A DNA stretch of 58,527 nt, from positions 1 to 58,527 of the forward strand of contig URFZ01000015.1 of the NCBI GenBank assembly GCA_900547165.1. The letters run 5' to 3'. Position numbers and translations under genes: made by a program. A model generated the notes under the pieces. That model searched no databases. It saw only the letters and a program-made list of their open reading frames with translations, and was not told the origin of the DNA. Positions within the stretch are counted from its first letter, which is position 1. Each line of letters opens with the position of its first letter. Positions 8,251 through 16,212 of this stretch are shown here, piece after piece. Origin of the DNA: an uncultured Eubacteriales bacterium (lineage in GTDB: Bacteria > Bacillota > Clostridia > Oscillospirales > UBA644).

Positions 8251-8982
8251 ACGGAAAAGGCGATAAAGACGGTCGGATTGACTAAAAAATACAAAGATGT
8301 GACGGCGGTTGACGGGCTGTCGCTTGAAATCAACGAGGGCGAATTGTTCGCGCTTTTGGGCGTCAACGGCGCGGGAAAAACGACGACGATAAAAATACTT
8401 TCGTGTGTGACGCGCCCGACTGCGGGAGATGCGATAATGGACGGCAAAAGCGTTGTGCACGACACGGCGGCGGTCAAGGCGCTCATAGGCGTTTCGCCGC
8501 AGGAATCGGCGGTCGCGCCCAATCTTTCGGTAAAAGAAAACCTTGAAATGATGTGCGGAGTTCACGGATTTTCAAAAGAAAAGACGGCGGAAAAGGTTGC
8601 CGAACTTGCGGAAAAATTCGGACTTGACGAGGTTATGAAACGCCGTGCGGGCAAACTTTCGGGCGGTTGGCAGAGACGGTGCAGCATTGCGATGGCGCTG
8701 ATAAGCGAGCCGAAAATACTGTTTCTTGACGAGCCGACATTGGGACTTGACGTGCTTGCCAGAAGCGAACTTTGGGATTTGATAAAAGAACTTAAAGGCA
8801 AGGTTACGGTAATTCTCACAACTCACTATATGGAAGAAGCGGAAGCACTTGCCGACCGTGTGGGAATAATGAAAAGCGGGAGGCTGATAACCGTGGGAAC
8901 GCCTGCCGAAATAAAAGAAGAAGCGGGAACGGAAAAATTCGAAGATGCGTTCATCGCGCTTGTAAAGGGGGCAAAAAAATGA
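8251..8982 (+). CDS. ABC-2 type transporter ATPase, apparent ACG start
   Basis: A single nucleotide-binding domain of about 243 residues of the DrrA/NatA type: Walker A NGAGKTTT, signature LSGGWQRR, Walker B ILFLDEPTLGLD and switch His in TTHYMEEAE. The start is unusual. Between the transcription start near 8199 and the first core strand there is no in-frame ATG, GTG or TTG. Exactly where a start is expected, six bases after GGAGAG (8239-8244), the codon is ACG (8251), giving [M]EKAIKTVGLTKKY, the normal N-terminus of the family. The next TTG (8278) would remove the first beta strand. So the gene uses a rare ACG start, or an ATG was changed by mutation or base-calling error. It overlaps the permease gene by ATGA. 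Confidence 0.85.
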   Translation, partial: TEKAIKTVGLTKKYKDVTAVDGLSLEINEGELFALLGVNGAGKTTTIKILSCVTRPTAGDAIMDGKSVVHDTAAVKALIGVSPQESAVAPNLSVKENLEMMCGVHGFSKEKTAEKVAELAEKFGLDEVMKRRAGKLSGGWQRRCSIAMALISEPKILFLDEPTLGLDVLARSELWDLIKELKGKVTVILTTHYMEEAEALADRVGIMKSGRLITVGTPAEIKEEAGTEKFEDAFIALVKGAKK

Positions 8983-9707
8983 AAACGCTTGTTTTTGCCC
9001 GCCGCACGGGAAAAGAAATTCTGCGCGACCCGTTGACGCTGTTTTTCGGGCTGGGATTTCCGCTGATACTTCTTGTTCTGTTGAGCGCGATACAGAAAAA
9101 TGTTCCCGTGCCGCTTTTTGAGATTGAAAAACTGACGCCGGGGATAACGGTCTTCGGGCTTTCATTTATGACGCTGTTTGCGGGAATGATAGTTGCAAAA
9201 GACCGTGAAAGCGCGTTTTTGCAGCGGCTTTACACCACCCCGCTCCGTGCTTCTGATTTCATTTTCGGCTACATTCTGCCGATGATACCAATTGCGGTTG
9301 CACAGAGCGTTATATGCTATGCCGCAGCGTTCGCGTTCGGGCTGAAACCGAGTGTGAACATAATCTATGCCCTGCTTACGATAATCCCCGTTTCCCTGCT
9401 TTTCATCGCGCTCGGTCTGCTCTGCGGGGCGGCGCTCGGCTCAAAACAGGTCGGCGGTATCTGCGGGGCGCTTGTTACCAATCTGACGGCGTGGCTTTCG
9501 GGCGTATGGTTCGACCTTGAACTTGTCTCGGGACTGAAAACCATTGCGGAATTTCTGCCGTTCGTCCATGCGGTAAAACTCGAACAGGGTCTTCTGAACG
9601 GAGACTTTGCGTCGCTTCTGCCCCACGCGCTTTGGGTAGCGGGCTACGCAATTGTGCTGTGTGCCGCCGCAACGGCTCTTTTCACAAAGAAAATGAGTGA
9701 CCTGTAA
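8979..9707 (+). CDS. ABC-2 type transporter permease
   Basis: The 242-residue membrane protein belongs to the ABC-2 permease family (DrrB/NatB type). It has about six hydrophobic segments: one near residues 22-40, one near 55-70, then four between 100 and 238. The usual family stretch sits between the second and third (DRESAFLQRLYTTPLRASDF). It overlaps the ATPase gene by four bases, so the two form one exporter. The substrate of such pairs (antibiotic, ion, lipid or polysaccharide) cannot be read from sequence, and no regulator or immunity gene adjoins it. A strong terminator follows at 9766. Confidence 0.88.
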   Translation: MKTLVFARRTGKEILRDPLTLFFGLGFPLILLVLLSAIQKNVPVPLFEIEKLTPGITVFGLSFMTLFAGMIVAKDRESAFLQRLYTTPLRASDFIFGYILPMIPIAVAQSVICYAAAFAFGLKPSVNIIYALLTIIPVSLLFIALGLLCGAALGSKQVGGICGALVTNLTAWLSGVWFDLELVSGLKTIAEFLPFVHAVKLEQGLLNGDFASLLPHALWVAGYAIVLCAAATALFTKKMSDL

Positions 9708-9765
9708 CCCACACACACATTCCGCCGGAAAAGAAAACAGACGATTTATAAACAGAAAACGAGAG

Positions 9766-9800
9766 AAACCGTGCGGGATATTGCTCCCGCACGGTTTTTT
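9766..9800 (+). terminator. Rho-independent terminator after ABC-2 operon
   Basis: A perfect 13-bp stem (9766-9778 with 9785-9797, core CCGTGCGGGA) has a six-base loop and ends in a run of six T. Confidence 0.9.
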
Positions 9801-9844
9801 GACTGCGGCTGACATTTTCGATAAAAATTGATTTTGCGCAGCTA

Positions 9845-9873
9845 TTGCATTTTTTTTTCGGATATGGTAAAAT
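9845..9873 (+). promoter_or_regulatory. Extended -10 promoter of flavodoxin-fold gene
   Basis: TTGCAT (9845-9850) and TAAAAT (9868-9873) are 17 bases apart, with TG in the extended -10 position (9865-9866). The start codon lies 41 bases downstream. Confidence 0.65.
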
Positions 9874-9914
9874 TATCACAGGTTGAATCAGACAACCGAC
9901 GAAAAGAGGAAAAA

Positions 9915-10442
9915 ATGCGTGTAATCTTGAATTTCAGTCCGCGAAAAAACGGGAACTGCGGAAGAACGGCAAAACTCATCGCGGATATGACCGACGCGGA
10001 AGTTATCGACTTCGCAGCGCTCGGCATAAGCCCCTGCGGAAAGTGCGACTACGAATGTTTTAAGAAAACCGAAAACTGCCCGCATACAAGTGACGGAGCA
10101 AGCGAAGTCTATCGAAAAATAACGGAAAGCGATGAAACAATTTTTGTTGTTCCCGATTTTTGCGATTTTCCGTGTTCGGCGTGGTTCGTTTTCAGTGAAC
10201 GGCAATGCGGATATTTCGGAACGAACGGAAAAATCGCGGAAAAATTCAATGCCGTACCGAAAAAATTCATAGCGATAACAAACACGAACAAAGAAAACTT
10301 CGTCCGCGCTTTCGGCGACCAAGTGAACGGCGAACCCGACATTCTGTTTCTTGCGGCGAAAGATTTCGGTAAAATAAGTCTGAACGGAGACTTATGCGAC
10401 GACCCAAGGGTGATAAAAACAATAAAAGATTTTATAGGCTGA
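9915..10442 (+). CDS. NADPH-dependent FMN reductase-like flavodoxin-fold protein
   Basis: The 175-residue protein starts MRVILNFSPRKNGNCGRTAKL, the phosphate-binding loop of the NADPH-dependent FMN reductase/flavodoxin-2 fold, and has the CGKCDYEC motif common in clostridial members of this family. It probably binds FMN and reduces quinones, nitro compounds or flavins in the cytoplasm. The ATG at 9915 is preceded by AAAGAGGAAAA. A band-7 gene follows after 39 bases in the same direction. The protein is at the short end of the family and its C-terminal half is divergent, so the exact substrate and even catalytic competence are uncertain. Confidence 0.75.
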   Translation: MRVILNFSPRKNGNCGRTAKLIADMTDAEVIDFAALGISPCGKCDYECFKKTENCPHTSDGASEVYRKITESDETIFVVPDFCDFPCSAWFVFSERQCGYFGTNGKIAEKFNAVPKKFIAITNTNKENFVRAFGDQVNGEPDILFLAAKDFGKISLNGDLCDDPRVIKTIKDFIG

Positions 10443-10481
10443 TATTCAGCCTAAACAAATGATATTAAAAGGAGAAAACAA

Positions 10482-11375
10482 ATGACATTTCTTGTTATCG
10501 GCATTATTTTGGCGCTTGTCGCTTTTGTTGCGCTCGGCGTTTGCAAGGACGGAACGGGCTACAAATGGAAGAAGAACAAAAAGCAGTTCCTTTCGATTTT
10601 TGCGCTTGTTGTAATACTTTTCGGCTGCACGGCATCAGTCCCCACGGGACACACGGGCGTTGTGACAACGTTCGGCAAGGTTGAGAATTTTACGCTTGAA
10701 GCGGGTTTCCACTTCAAACTTCCGTGGCAGGAAGTTGTTAAAATGGACAACAGAACGCAGAAAGCGGCGGTTGACCTGACGTGCTTTTCAAGCGATATTC
10801 AGGAAGTGACGATGAAATATTCGATAAACTTTCAGATAGAAAAAGCCAACGCGCAGACGATATACAAAACAATAGGCACGAACTATTACGAAACCATCGT
10901 CTCGCCGCGTATAGAAGAAGCGGTAAAGAGCGTTGCGGCGCAGTATACGGCGGAGGGGCTTGTTTCTCACAGAGACGAAATGGGCGACAAAATCAAGATC
11001 AAACTGACCGAGGAATTGCGTGAATACAACATTGAGCTTGTCAACGCGGCAATCGAAAACCTTGATTTTACCGATGAATTTACAAACGCGGTAGAAGCGA
11101 AGCAGGTTGCGGAGCAGAACAAGATAAAGGCGAAAACGGAAGCGGAACAGCGCGTTATCGAAGCGAACGCCGCGGCGGAAGTGAAGAAAGTCGAAGCACA
11201 GGCAAAAGCGGAGGCGGAACTCATAGAAGCGGAAGCGACGGCAAAGGCGAACAAACTGCTTGCGGAATCGCTGACGGCGGAAGTGCTGAAAAACAAGTTC
11301 TATGAAAAATGGAACGGCGAACTCCCGAACGTTATGGGAAACAACGCGATAATAACGGACATTGCAAAGGACTGA
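10482..11375 (+). CDS. SPFH/band-7 (prohibitin-type) membrane protein
   Basis: The 297-residue protein has two N-terminal hydrophobic segments (residues 1-20 and 37-55), the band-7 domain (about 55-230, with VPTGHTGVVTTFGKVE at its start), and an Ala/Glu/Lys-rich coiled coil (about 205-270). It resembles prohibitin and HflC-type proteins that form ring scaffolds on membranes and hold proteases or other partners. It lacks the zinc ribbons of the SPFH protein at 1982-3382, so the window has two distinct SPFH families. GGAGAA lies before the start. The M18 aminopeptidase begins six bases after the stop, so the two are probably co-transcribed; a functional link between scaffold and peptidase is possible but unproven. 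Confidence 0.88.
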   Translation: MTFLVIGIILALVAFVALGVCKDGTGYKWKKNKKQFLSIFALVVILFGCTASVPTGHTGVVTTFGKVENFTLEAGFHFKLPWQEVVKMDNRTQKAAVDLTCFSSDIQEVTMKYSINFQIEKANAQTIYKTIGTNYYETIVSPRIEEAVKSVAAQYTAEGLVSHRDEMGDKIKIKLTEELREYNIELVNAAIENLDFTDEFTNAVEAKQVAEQNKIKAKTEAEQRVIEANAAAEVKKVEAQAKAEAELIEAEATAKANKLLAESLTAEVLKNKFYEKWNGELPNVMGNNAIITDIAKD

Positions 11376-11381
11376 TACGAG

Positions 11382-12677
11382 ATGAAAGAGATAAACGCAA
11401 AACTTTTTGATTACATAGAAAACTGTCCGACGGCGTACAACGCGGCGGAACATACGGCAAAAATACTTGAAAGCGCGGGATATTCAAAACTTAACGAAGC
11501 GGCGACGTGGACGCTTGAAACGGGCAAAGGCTACTATGTGACAAGAAACGGTTCGTCTCTGATAGCGTTCAGGGTTCCGAACGGCGATTTCACGGGCTTT
11601 ATGATGACGGCGGCACACCTCGATTCCCCAACGTTCAGAATAAAGGAAAACGATCGTCTCGAAGACGGCAATTACGTTAAACTCTCGGTTGAAGGCTACG
11701 GCGGAATGCTGCGTTCGACGTGGACGGACAGACCGCTTTCGGTTGCGGGCAGGCTCGTTGTAAAAACGGACGGCGGGATAAAGACCGTGACGGTCGATCT
11801 CAAAGAGCCCGTTGCGATAATTCCGAACGTTGCCATTCACATGGACAGAACGGCAAATGATTCCAAAGGCTACAACACCGCCGTGGACATGCTGCCGCTG
11901 TTCTCGCTTGCGGGAGAAAAGACTCTTCCCCTGCGCGAAATGCTCGCGCAGGCGGCAAAAGTCGACGATAAAGACATCGTTGCCACGGACGTTTCGGTTT
12001 ACAACCCGCAGAGCGGAGAAGAGTTCGGAGGCGTTATATGCGCGCCGAGGCTTGACGATCTGCAATGCGCTTTTGCTTCACTCACGGCATTTCTGAATGC
12101 GAAAGACGGCGCGGGGCTGCCTGTTCTCTGCCTGTTCGACAATGAAGAAGTCGGCAGTCAGACAAAGCAGGGCGCAGCGTCAACGTTCCTTGCGGACACG
12201 CTTGAAAGAATTTGCGCGGCACTCGGAAACGGCGACAAATACAGAGAAAAAGTTGCTTCGGGCTTCCTTGTTTCGTGCGACAATGCGCACGCTGTTCACC
12301 CGAACCACCCCGAATATGCGGACAGAAATCACACGGTTCGCATGAACGGCGGCGTGGTTATCAAATACAACGCAAATCAGCGTTATACGACCGACGCGGT
12401 ATCGGAGGCGATATTCAAATCGTTCTGCGACAAGGCGGGCGTCAAGACGCAGTTTTATGCAAACCGTGCGGATATGGCGGGCGGCGGCACGCTGGGCAAC
12501 ATCGCAAACACACAGGTATCGCTGAACACGGTTGACATCGGGCTTGCGCAGTTGGCTATGCACTCCGCATACGAAACGGCGGGTGCGGACGATACGCAAG
12601 CAATGATTTCGGCTCTCACCGCATTTTTCGAAAGCGGCATAGAGATGAAAGCGGACGGCGAATATATCTTACATTGA
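11382..12677 (+). CDS. apeB: M18 family aminopeptidase (aspartyl aminopeptidase type)
   Basis: The 431-residue metalloprotease matches the M18 family along its length. Visible landmarks are the metal ligand motif AAHLDSPT (His79, Asp81), RLDDLQCAFASL, FDNEEVGSQTKQGA near residue 256, MAGGGTLGNI and the late metal ligand in LAMHSAYETAG. These enzymes form dodecameric cytosolic shells with two zinc or cobalt ions per site and release N-terminal, often acidic, residues from peptides. It follows the band-7 gene after six bases and is the last gene before a GC-rich terminator. No sign of truncation is seen. Confidence 0.93.
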   Translation: MKEINAKLFDYIENCPTAYNAAEHTAKILESAGYSKLNEAATWTLETGKGYYVTRNGSSLIAFRVPNGDFTGFMMTAAHLDSPTFRIKENDRLEDGNYVKLSVEGYGGMLRSTWTDRPLSVAGRLVVKTDGGIKTVTVDLKEPVAIIPNVAIHMDRTANDSKGYNTAVDMLPLFSLAGEKTLPLREMLAQAAKVDDKDIVATDVSVYNPQSGEEFGGVICAPRLDDLQCAFASLTAFLNAKDGAGLPVLCLFDNEEVGSQTKQGAASTFLADTLERICAALGNGDKYREKVASGFLVSCDNAHAVHPNHPEYADRNHTVRMNGGVVIKYNANQRYTTDAVSEAIFKSFCDKAGVKTQFYANRADMAGGGTLGNIANTQVSLNTVDIGLAQLAMHSAYETAGADDTQAMISALTAFFESGIEMKADGEYILH

Positions 12678-12687
12678 CAGAAAACTC

Positions 12688-12776
12688 AAAAACTATGCCT
12701 GCGGCAGAAATGCCGCAGGCGTTTTGTTGTATTCAGAGAAAAGTTTTTACTTGAATTCGGCAAAAACTTATTGAAA
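12688..12776 (+). repeat. Left copy of about 90-bp direct repeat flanking DUF4143 gene
   Basis: This stretch, which includes the terminator hairpin and the first 41-bp unit, is repeated nearly exactly at 14116-14205 on the other side of the DUF4143 ATPase gene. The only difference I see inside it is one extra T in the right copy. The offset is 1428 bases. Weaker homology continues at 12821-12850 and 14210-14238. Confidence 0.9.
12697..12728 (+). terminator. Terminator after M18 aminopeptidase
   Basis: GCCTGCGGCA (12697-12706), a GAAA tetraloop and TGCCGCAGGC (12711-12720) form a perfect 10-bp stem followed by GTTTTGTTGT. The identical hairpin recurs at 14125-14148 after the next gene. Confidence 0.85.
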
Positions 12777-12863
12777 TATGGAAGTTTTTTCTTAAATTTC
12801 GTAAAAGCCTATTGAAATTCAGAAGTTTTTACTTAAATCAAGTAAAAACTATTGACAAAATCT
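12741..12863 (+). repeat. Three tandem 41-bp units, each an inverted repeat
   Basis: Units start with AAGTTTTT at 12741, 12782 and 12823, exactly 41 bases apart. Each can fold on itself; the third is a perfect palindrome, AGTTTTTACTT-N5-AAGTAAAAACT (12824-12850), that ends one base before the -35 box of the DUF4143 gene. Two such units recur after that gene, at 14169 and 14211. Confidence 0.75.
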
Positions 12864-12880
12864 TTTTTTAGGGGTATACT
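12852..12880 (+). promoter_or_regulatory. Promoter of DUF4143 ATPase gene
   Basis: TTGACA (12852-12857) and TATACT (12875-12880) are separated by 17 bases. The palindrome of the third 41-bp unit directly abuts the -35 box and could be a regulator site. Confidence 0.85.
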
Positions 12881-12917
12881 AAAAGCATAAAAGCAATATT
12901 CGAAAGGAAGCTGTAAA

Positions 12918-14117
12918 ATGATACAGAGACCGAAGTATTTGAGCGCGTTGAAAGAATATCGGGACATTCCGCTGGTAAAAATTCTTGCGGGAATAAGACG
13001 TTGCGGCAAATCAACAATACTTGAAATGCTGAAAAACGATCTGATAAGTGACGGTGTTCCGAAAGAAAGAATTATCTGTATGCGATACACTTCCGAAGAA
13101 TTCGATGCGGGAATGACAGATAAAGATATGTATAATGCCATAAAGGCAAAGATGACAGACGATGAACGCTGTTATCTGCTTCTTGACGAGGTTCAAGAGG
13201 TCGAAAACTGGGAAAAGGCTGTCAACAGTTTGCTTGAAAATACAAATTCCGATATATATGTAACAGGTTCAAACTCAAAACTTATGGCGGGAGAAATTTC
13301 GACATATCTGACAGGAAGATATATCTCAATTCCCGTATATCCTTTATCTTTTTCCGAATATCTCGATTTCAAAGCGTCAAGCGGAAAATCAAAAAAAGAA
13401 TTGCTTAATGATTATATCCGTTTCGGAGGCTTTCCGATTATCGCACTGAATGATTTCGATGAGACTTCCGCATATCAGATTGTCGAGGGCATATATAACT
13501 CCGTTATAACAAGCGATTTAACAAAACGGCATAATCTTTCGGATTTTGATTTGTTCAACCGCGTTGTAAGATTCATTATAGAGAATGTGGGCAAAACATT
13601 TTCGGCAAATACAATAGTGAAATTCCTCAAAAGCGAAAAAAGATCTCTGTCGGTCGAAAACGTATATAATTATATAGATTGGTTGGAAAAAGCATTTGTA
13701 ATATACCGTTGCAGACGATATGATATGCAGGGAAAATCCGTGCTGAAAACGCAGGAAAAGTTTTATCTTGCCGATCAGTCTCTGAAATACTCTATCATGG
13801 GGTTTGACCCGAAATCCGTTGCGGCAATGCTCGAAAATATTGTATATTTTGAATTGCGCAGAAAAGGATATGATGTGTATATCGGAAAAAATGAAACAAA
13901 AGAAATAGACTTTGTTGCTTCAAAACGCGACAAAAAGATATATGTTCAGGTATGCAAAGAACTTCCGCAAAATTCGGACAGAGAAATTGAAAACCTGCTT
14001 GAAATAAGGGATAATTTCCCCAAATACATCGTAACACTTGACGACCTCGCAACAGGTTTTTCAGACGGTATCAGGATAATACATTTGGCGGATTTTCTGC
14101 TTGAAAACGATTATTAA
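12918..14117 (+). CDS. AAA-14/DUF4143 ATPase
   Basis: The 399-residue protein has an N-terminal AAA-14 domain with Walker A GIRRCGKST (residues 26-34) and Walker B YLLLDEVQEV (near 88-97), then a VTGSN sensor motif and a C-terminal DUF4143 domain with a PD-(D/E)XK-like core (GKNETKEIDFVASK). Such proteins are abundant, highly variable and poorly understood in gut anaerobes; some have been linked to DNA or defence functions, but no function is established. AGGAAG precedes the ATG at 12918. The gene is A+T-rich (17 G or C in line 13861-13920) against G+C-rich neighbours, and it sits exactly between two copies of a direct repeat with its own promoter. Both facts point to gain by recombination. 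Confidence 0.88.
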   Translation: MIQRPKYLSALKEYRDIPLVKILAGIRRCGKSTILEMLKNDLISDGVPKERIICMRYTSEEFDAGMTDKDMYNAIKAKMTDDERCYLLLDEVQEVENWEKAVNSLLENTNSDIYVTGSNSKLMAGEISTYLTGRYISIPVYPLSFSEYLDFKASSGKSKKELLNDYIRFGGFPIIALNDFDETSAYQIVEGIYNSVITSDLTKRHNLSDFDLFNRVVRFIIENVGKTFSANTIVKFLKSEKRSLSVENVYNYIDWLEKAFVIYRCRRYDMQGKSVLKTQEKFYLADQSLKYSIMGFDPKSVAAMLENIVYFELRRKGYDVYIGKNETKEIDFVASKRDKKIYVQVCKELPQNSDREIENLLEIRDNFPKYIVTLDDLATGFSDGIRIIHLADFLLENDY

Positions 14118-14205
14118 AAACTATGCCTGCGGCAGAAATGCCGCAGGCGTTTTGTTGTATTCAGAGAAAAGTTTTTTACTTGAATTCGGCAAAAACTTAT
14201 TGAAA
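14116..14205 (+). repeat. Right copy of direct repeat, with terminator of DUF4143 gene
   Basis: This near-identical copy of 12688-12776 begins at the stop codon of the DUF4143 gene and supplies its terminator (stem 14125-14134 with 14139-14148). It continues into two of the 41-bp palindromic units (to about 14238); one unit fewer than on the left. Confidence 0.9.
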
Positions 14206-14283
14206 CGCGGAAGTTTTTACTTAAATCAAGCAAAAACTCCTGAAAGGATAAGAATTGTTCGGAAGAATTGAACCGTTTTCGTT

Positions 14284-14943
14284 TTATCTCAAACGGTTGC
14301 GTTTGCTGCCCGGATGGTGTTCAAAAATGGATTCCAACTGTTCGTCGGAAAGGTCGCTTGTCTGCCCTATCTGTTTTGCATAAGAGTATATCTTCATAAC
14401 CTCTTCGGCGGCTTCGATAAGTTTGACGGCATCTTCAAGCGTTCTGCCGACGGAGATAACGCCGTGATTTGCAAGCAGAACAAGGTCATTGTCTTTCAAT
14501 GCTTCCGCAAGTCCGTCCGCGATGTGCGACGTTGCCGCTTCACCGTAAGGAATACACGGGATCTTCTCGCCGAAAAGAATGGCAAAAGAAGAGGAACATT
14601 TTATACTGATGTCCTTGCCGCAGTAAGCGTATGCGGTAAGATACGGAGAATGAACGTGCGCAACGGCGTTGCAAGTCGGGCGCGCTTTCAACGCTTCCAA
14701 GTGCATAAGATATTCGCTCGAACGAGTCAGACTGCCCTCAACCTGCTCCCCGTTTTGCATAACGGCTATCTTGTCCGCATCAAGAAAGCGCTTGCGTGTA
14801 CCGGACGGGGTAACATAAAGTTTGCCCGTTTCTCTGTCAAGAACAGAGAGATTCCCCTCAACGGTGTTGACAAGTCCCTTTTCATCAAGGATTTTTGCAT
14901 AAGTCACAACTTCGTTTTTGTAGTCTTCGCCTGTTTTTCCCAT
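14284..14943 (-). CDS. Class II aldolase/adducin family protein
   Basis: The 219-residue protein fits the class II aldolase family (FucA, AraD, MtnB): NTVEGNLSV near the N-terminus, the substrate loop TPSGTRK, the zinc ligand pair in AHVHSPY (about residues 100-106) and the third His in LANHGVISVG. Members cleave sugar phosphates (fuculose-1-phosphate), epimerise ribulose-5-phosphate or dehydrate methylthioribulose phosphate; sequence alone does not decide which. The ATG at 14943 (MGKTGEDYK) is chosen because AGGGGA lies about ten bases upstream; the longer frame runs over the promoter. It stands alone between the DUF4143 island and the rplJL operon, with its own promoter at 14978-15006. Confidence 0.85.
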   Translation of the reverse strand: MGKTGEDYKNEVVTYAKILDEKGLVNTVEGNLSVLDRETGKLYVTPSGTRKRFLDADKIAVMQNGEQVEGSLTRSSEYLMHLEALKARPTCNAVAHVHSPYLTAYAYCGKDISIKCSSSFAILFGEKIPCIPYGEAATSHIADGLAEALKDNDLVLLANHGVISVGRTLEDAVKLIEAAEEVMKIYSYAKQIGQTSDLSDEQLESIFEHHPGSKRNRLR

Positions 14944-14977
14944 ATCGAATATCCCCTGTTTGTTTTTTGTCAGCCAA

Positions 14978-15006
14978 ATCATAACACATAGGCGGGACAA
15001 TTTCAA
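14978..15006 (-). promoter_or_regulatory. Promoter of class II aldolase gene
   Basis: On the minus strand TTGAAA (15006-15001) and TATGAT (14983-14978) are 17 bases apart, 35 bases before the start codon. Confidence 0.65.
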
Positions 15007-15100
15007 CAGAGTTTACAATGCTGCCGAAAAAATGACATTTCATTTACTGATAGCTTTCAATACTGATAAAAATCAATCGAAATTGCTAAAATTTAGTTAT

Positions 15101-15135
15101 AAAATAAAAAGGAGCAGACCGAAAAAGTCTGCTCC
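15101..15135 (-). terminator. Terminator of rplJ-rplL operon
   Basis: GGAGCAGAC (15111-15119) pairs with GTCTGCTCC (15127-15135) around a seven-base loop. On the minus strand the stem is followed by TTTTTATTTTAT, so transcription of rplL ends here rather than entering the next gene. Confidence 0.88.
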
Positions 15136-15156
15136 GATTTTTTGTTCGAGGTTGAA

Positions 15157-15534
15157 TTACTTCAATTCAACAACAGCGCCTGCTGCTTCGAGAGTTGCTT
15201 TCATAGCCTCTGCATCTGCATAAGGAACGTTTTCCTTAACAGCCTTGGGAGCAGCGTCAACGATCTCTTTGGACTCTTTAAGTCCGAGACCGGTGATTTC
15301 TTTAACAGCCTTGATAACTGCCATCTTGTTAGCGCCGACTTCCTTGATGATAACGGAAGCGTCGGTCTTCTCCTCAGCAGCGGGAGCAGCGTCAGCAGCG
15401 CCTGCAACTACCGCAACCTGTGCAGCAGCGGAAACGCCGAATTCCTCTTCAAGGGCTTTAACGAGTTCATTGAGTTCAAGAACAGTAAGGGTTTTGATCT
15501 CTTCGATCATATTGGTGATTTTTTCACTTGCCAT
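15157..15534 (-). CDS. rplL: 50S ribosomal protein L7/L12
   Basis: The 125-residue protein has the normal L12 plan: an N-terminal dimerisation helix (EKITNMIEEI), an Ala-rich flexible hinge (about residues 38-52) and a C-terminal domain with EVGANKMAVIKAVKEITGLGLKE in the factor-binding region. It forms the stalk that recruits translational GTPases. CGGAGGA precedes the ATG. It lies 124 bases after rplJ. What is odd is the context: rpoB and rpoC, which follow rplL in most bacteria, are absent and a terminator follows at once. Confidence 0.98.
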   Translation of the reverse strand: MASEKITNMIEEIKTLTVLELNELVKALEEEFGVSAAAQVAVVAGAADAAPAAEEKTDASVIIKEVGANKMAVIKAVKEITGLGLKESKEIVDAAPKAVKENVPYADAEAMKATLEAAGAVVELK

Positions 15535-15658
15535 TTTGATTTTCCTCCGATAATAAATATTTTCTTACGCTTATTATAACGCCGCGCAGAGCGTCAGGCG
15601 CATTCACGCCCGTAAAACGCGCAAAAACCGTAATTTTCACGCCGCGATGTATTCTCGC

Positions 15659-16195
15659 TTATTCTGCGGCAGCCTCCGCAGCGGGTGCCTCTGCGCCTTC
15701 GTTCTTCTTGTCGGCGATTGCTTGGAGCGCGATCGCAAGACCCTGAAGAGGAGAAAGGATGCAGTAGAGCGTTTTGGAGATAAGGTCTTCCTTCGAGGGA
15801 ACTTTGGAAAGCGCGATAACGTCCTCAACGGGAACAACTTTGCCTTCGATAAAGCCGCCTTTTACGGAGATCTTGTCGCCGTGATCTTTTGCGAATTTGC
15901 AGATAACCTTTGCGGGAGCAACAACGTCGTCGCCTGCAAGAGCAAGAGAAGTCGTTCCGTTAAGAATTTCGTCAAGTCCCTCGTAACCTGCTTCTTTAAG
16001 AGCGAATCTGGTCAGTGTGTTCTTTACAACAGCGTATTCAACGCCTGCCGCACGAAGAGCCTTTCTGAGTTCGGTATCTTCCGCAACCGTAAGACCTTTG
16101 TAGTCAACGAGAACGCCTGTGCCGGAAGCCTTGATCTTTTCGGCAAGAGCCGCAACGATAGCCTTCTTTTCGCTTAAAACCTTTTCACTGGGCAT
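15659..16195 (-). CDS. rplJ: 50S ribosomal protein L10
   Basis: The 178-residue protein starts MPSEKVLSEKKAIVAALAEK and has the L10 core (GVLVDYKGLTVAEDTELRKALR, a segment shared with the family) and the C-terminal helix that carries L12 dimers. The start at 16195 is chosen because GGGAGGTGA ends eight bases upstream; the longer frame would start inside that ribosome site. L10 represses its own operon by binding the leader RNA, and a matching leader with an attenuator is visible at 16213-16326. The genes rplK and rplA do not precede it here. Confidence 0.97.
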   Translation of the reverse strand: MPSEKVLSEKKAIVAALAEKIKASGTGVLVDYKGLTVAEDTELRKALRAAGVEYAVVKNTLTRFALKEAGYEGLDEILNGTTSLALAGDDVVAPAKVICKFAKDHGDKISVKGGFIEGKVVPVEDVIALSKVPSKEDLISKTLYCILSPLQGLAIALQAIADKKNEGAEAPAAEAAAE

Positions 16196-16212
16196 TAGGA
16201 TTTTCACCTCCC

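Noticed and set aside
12741..12863. CRISPR array
   Set aside because: The units are palindromic and directly tandem, have no unique spacers and number only three; no cas genes are near.
12918..14117. Transposase or integrase carried between the direct repeats
   Set aside because: The protein is clearly an AAA-14/DUF4143 ATPase; no transposase motif is present, so mobility must depend on recombination.
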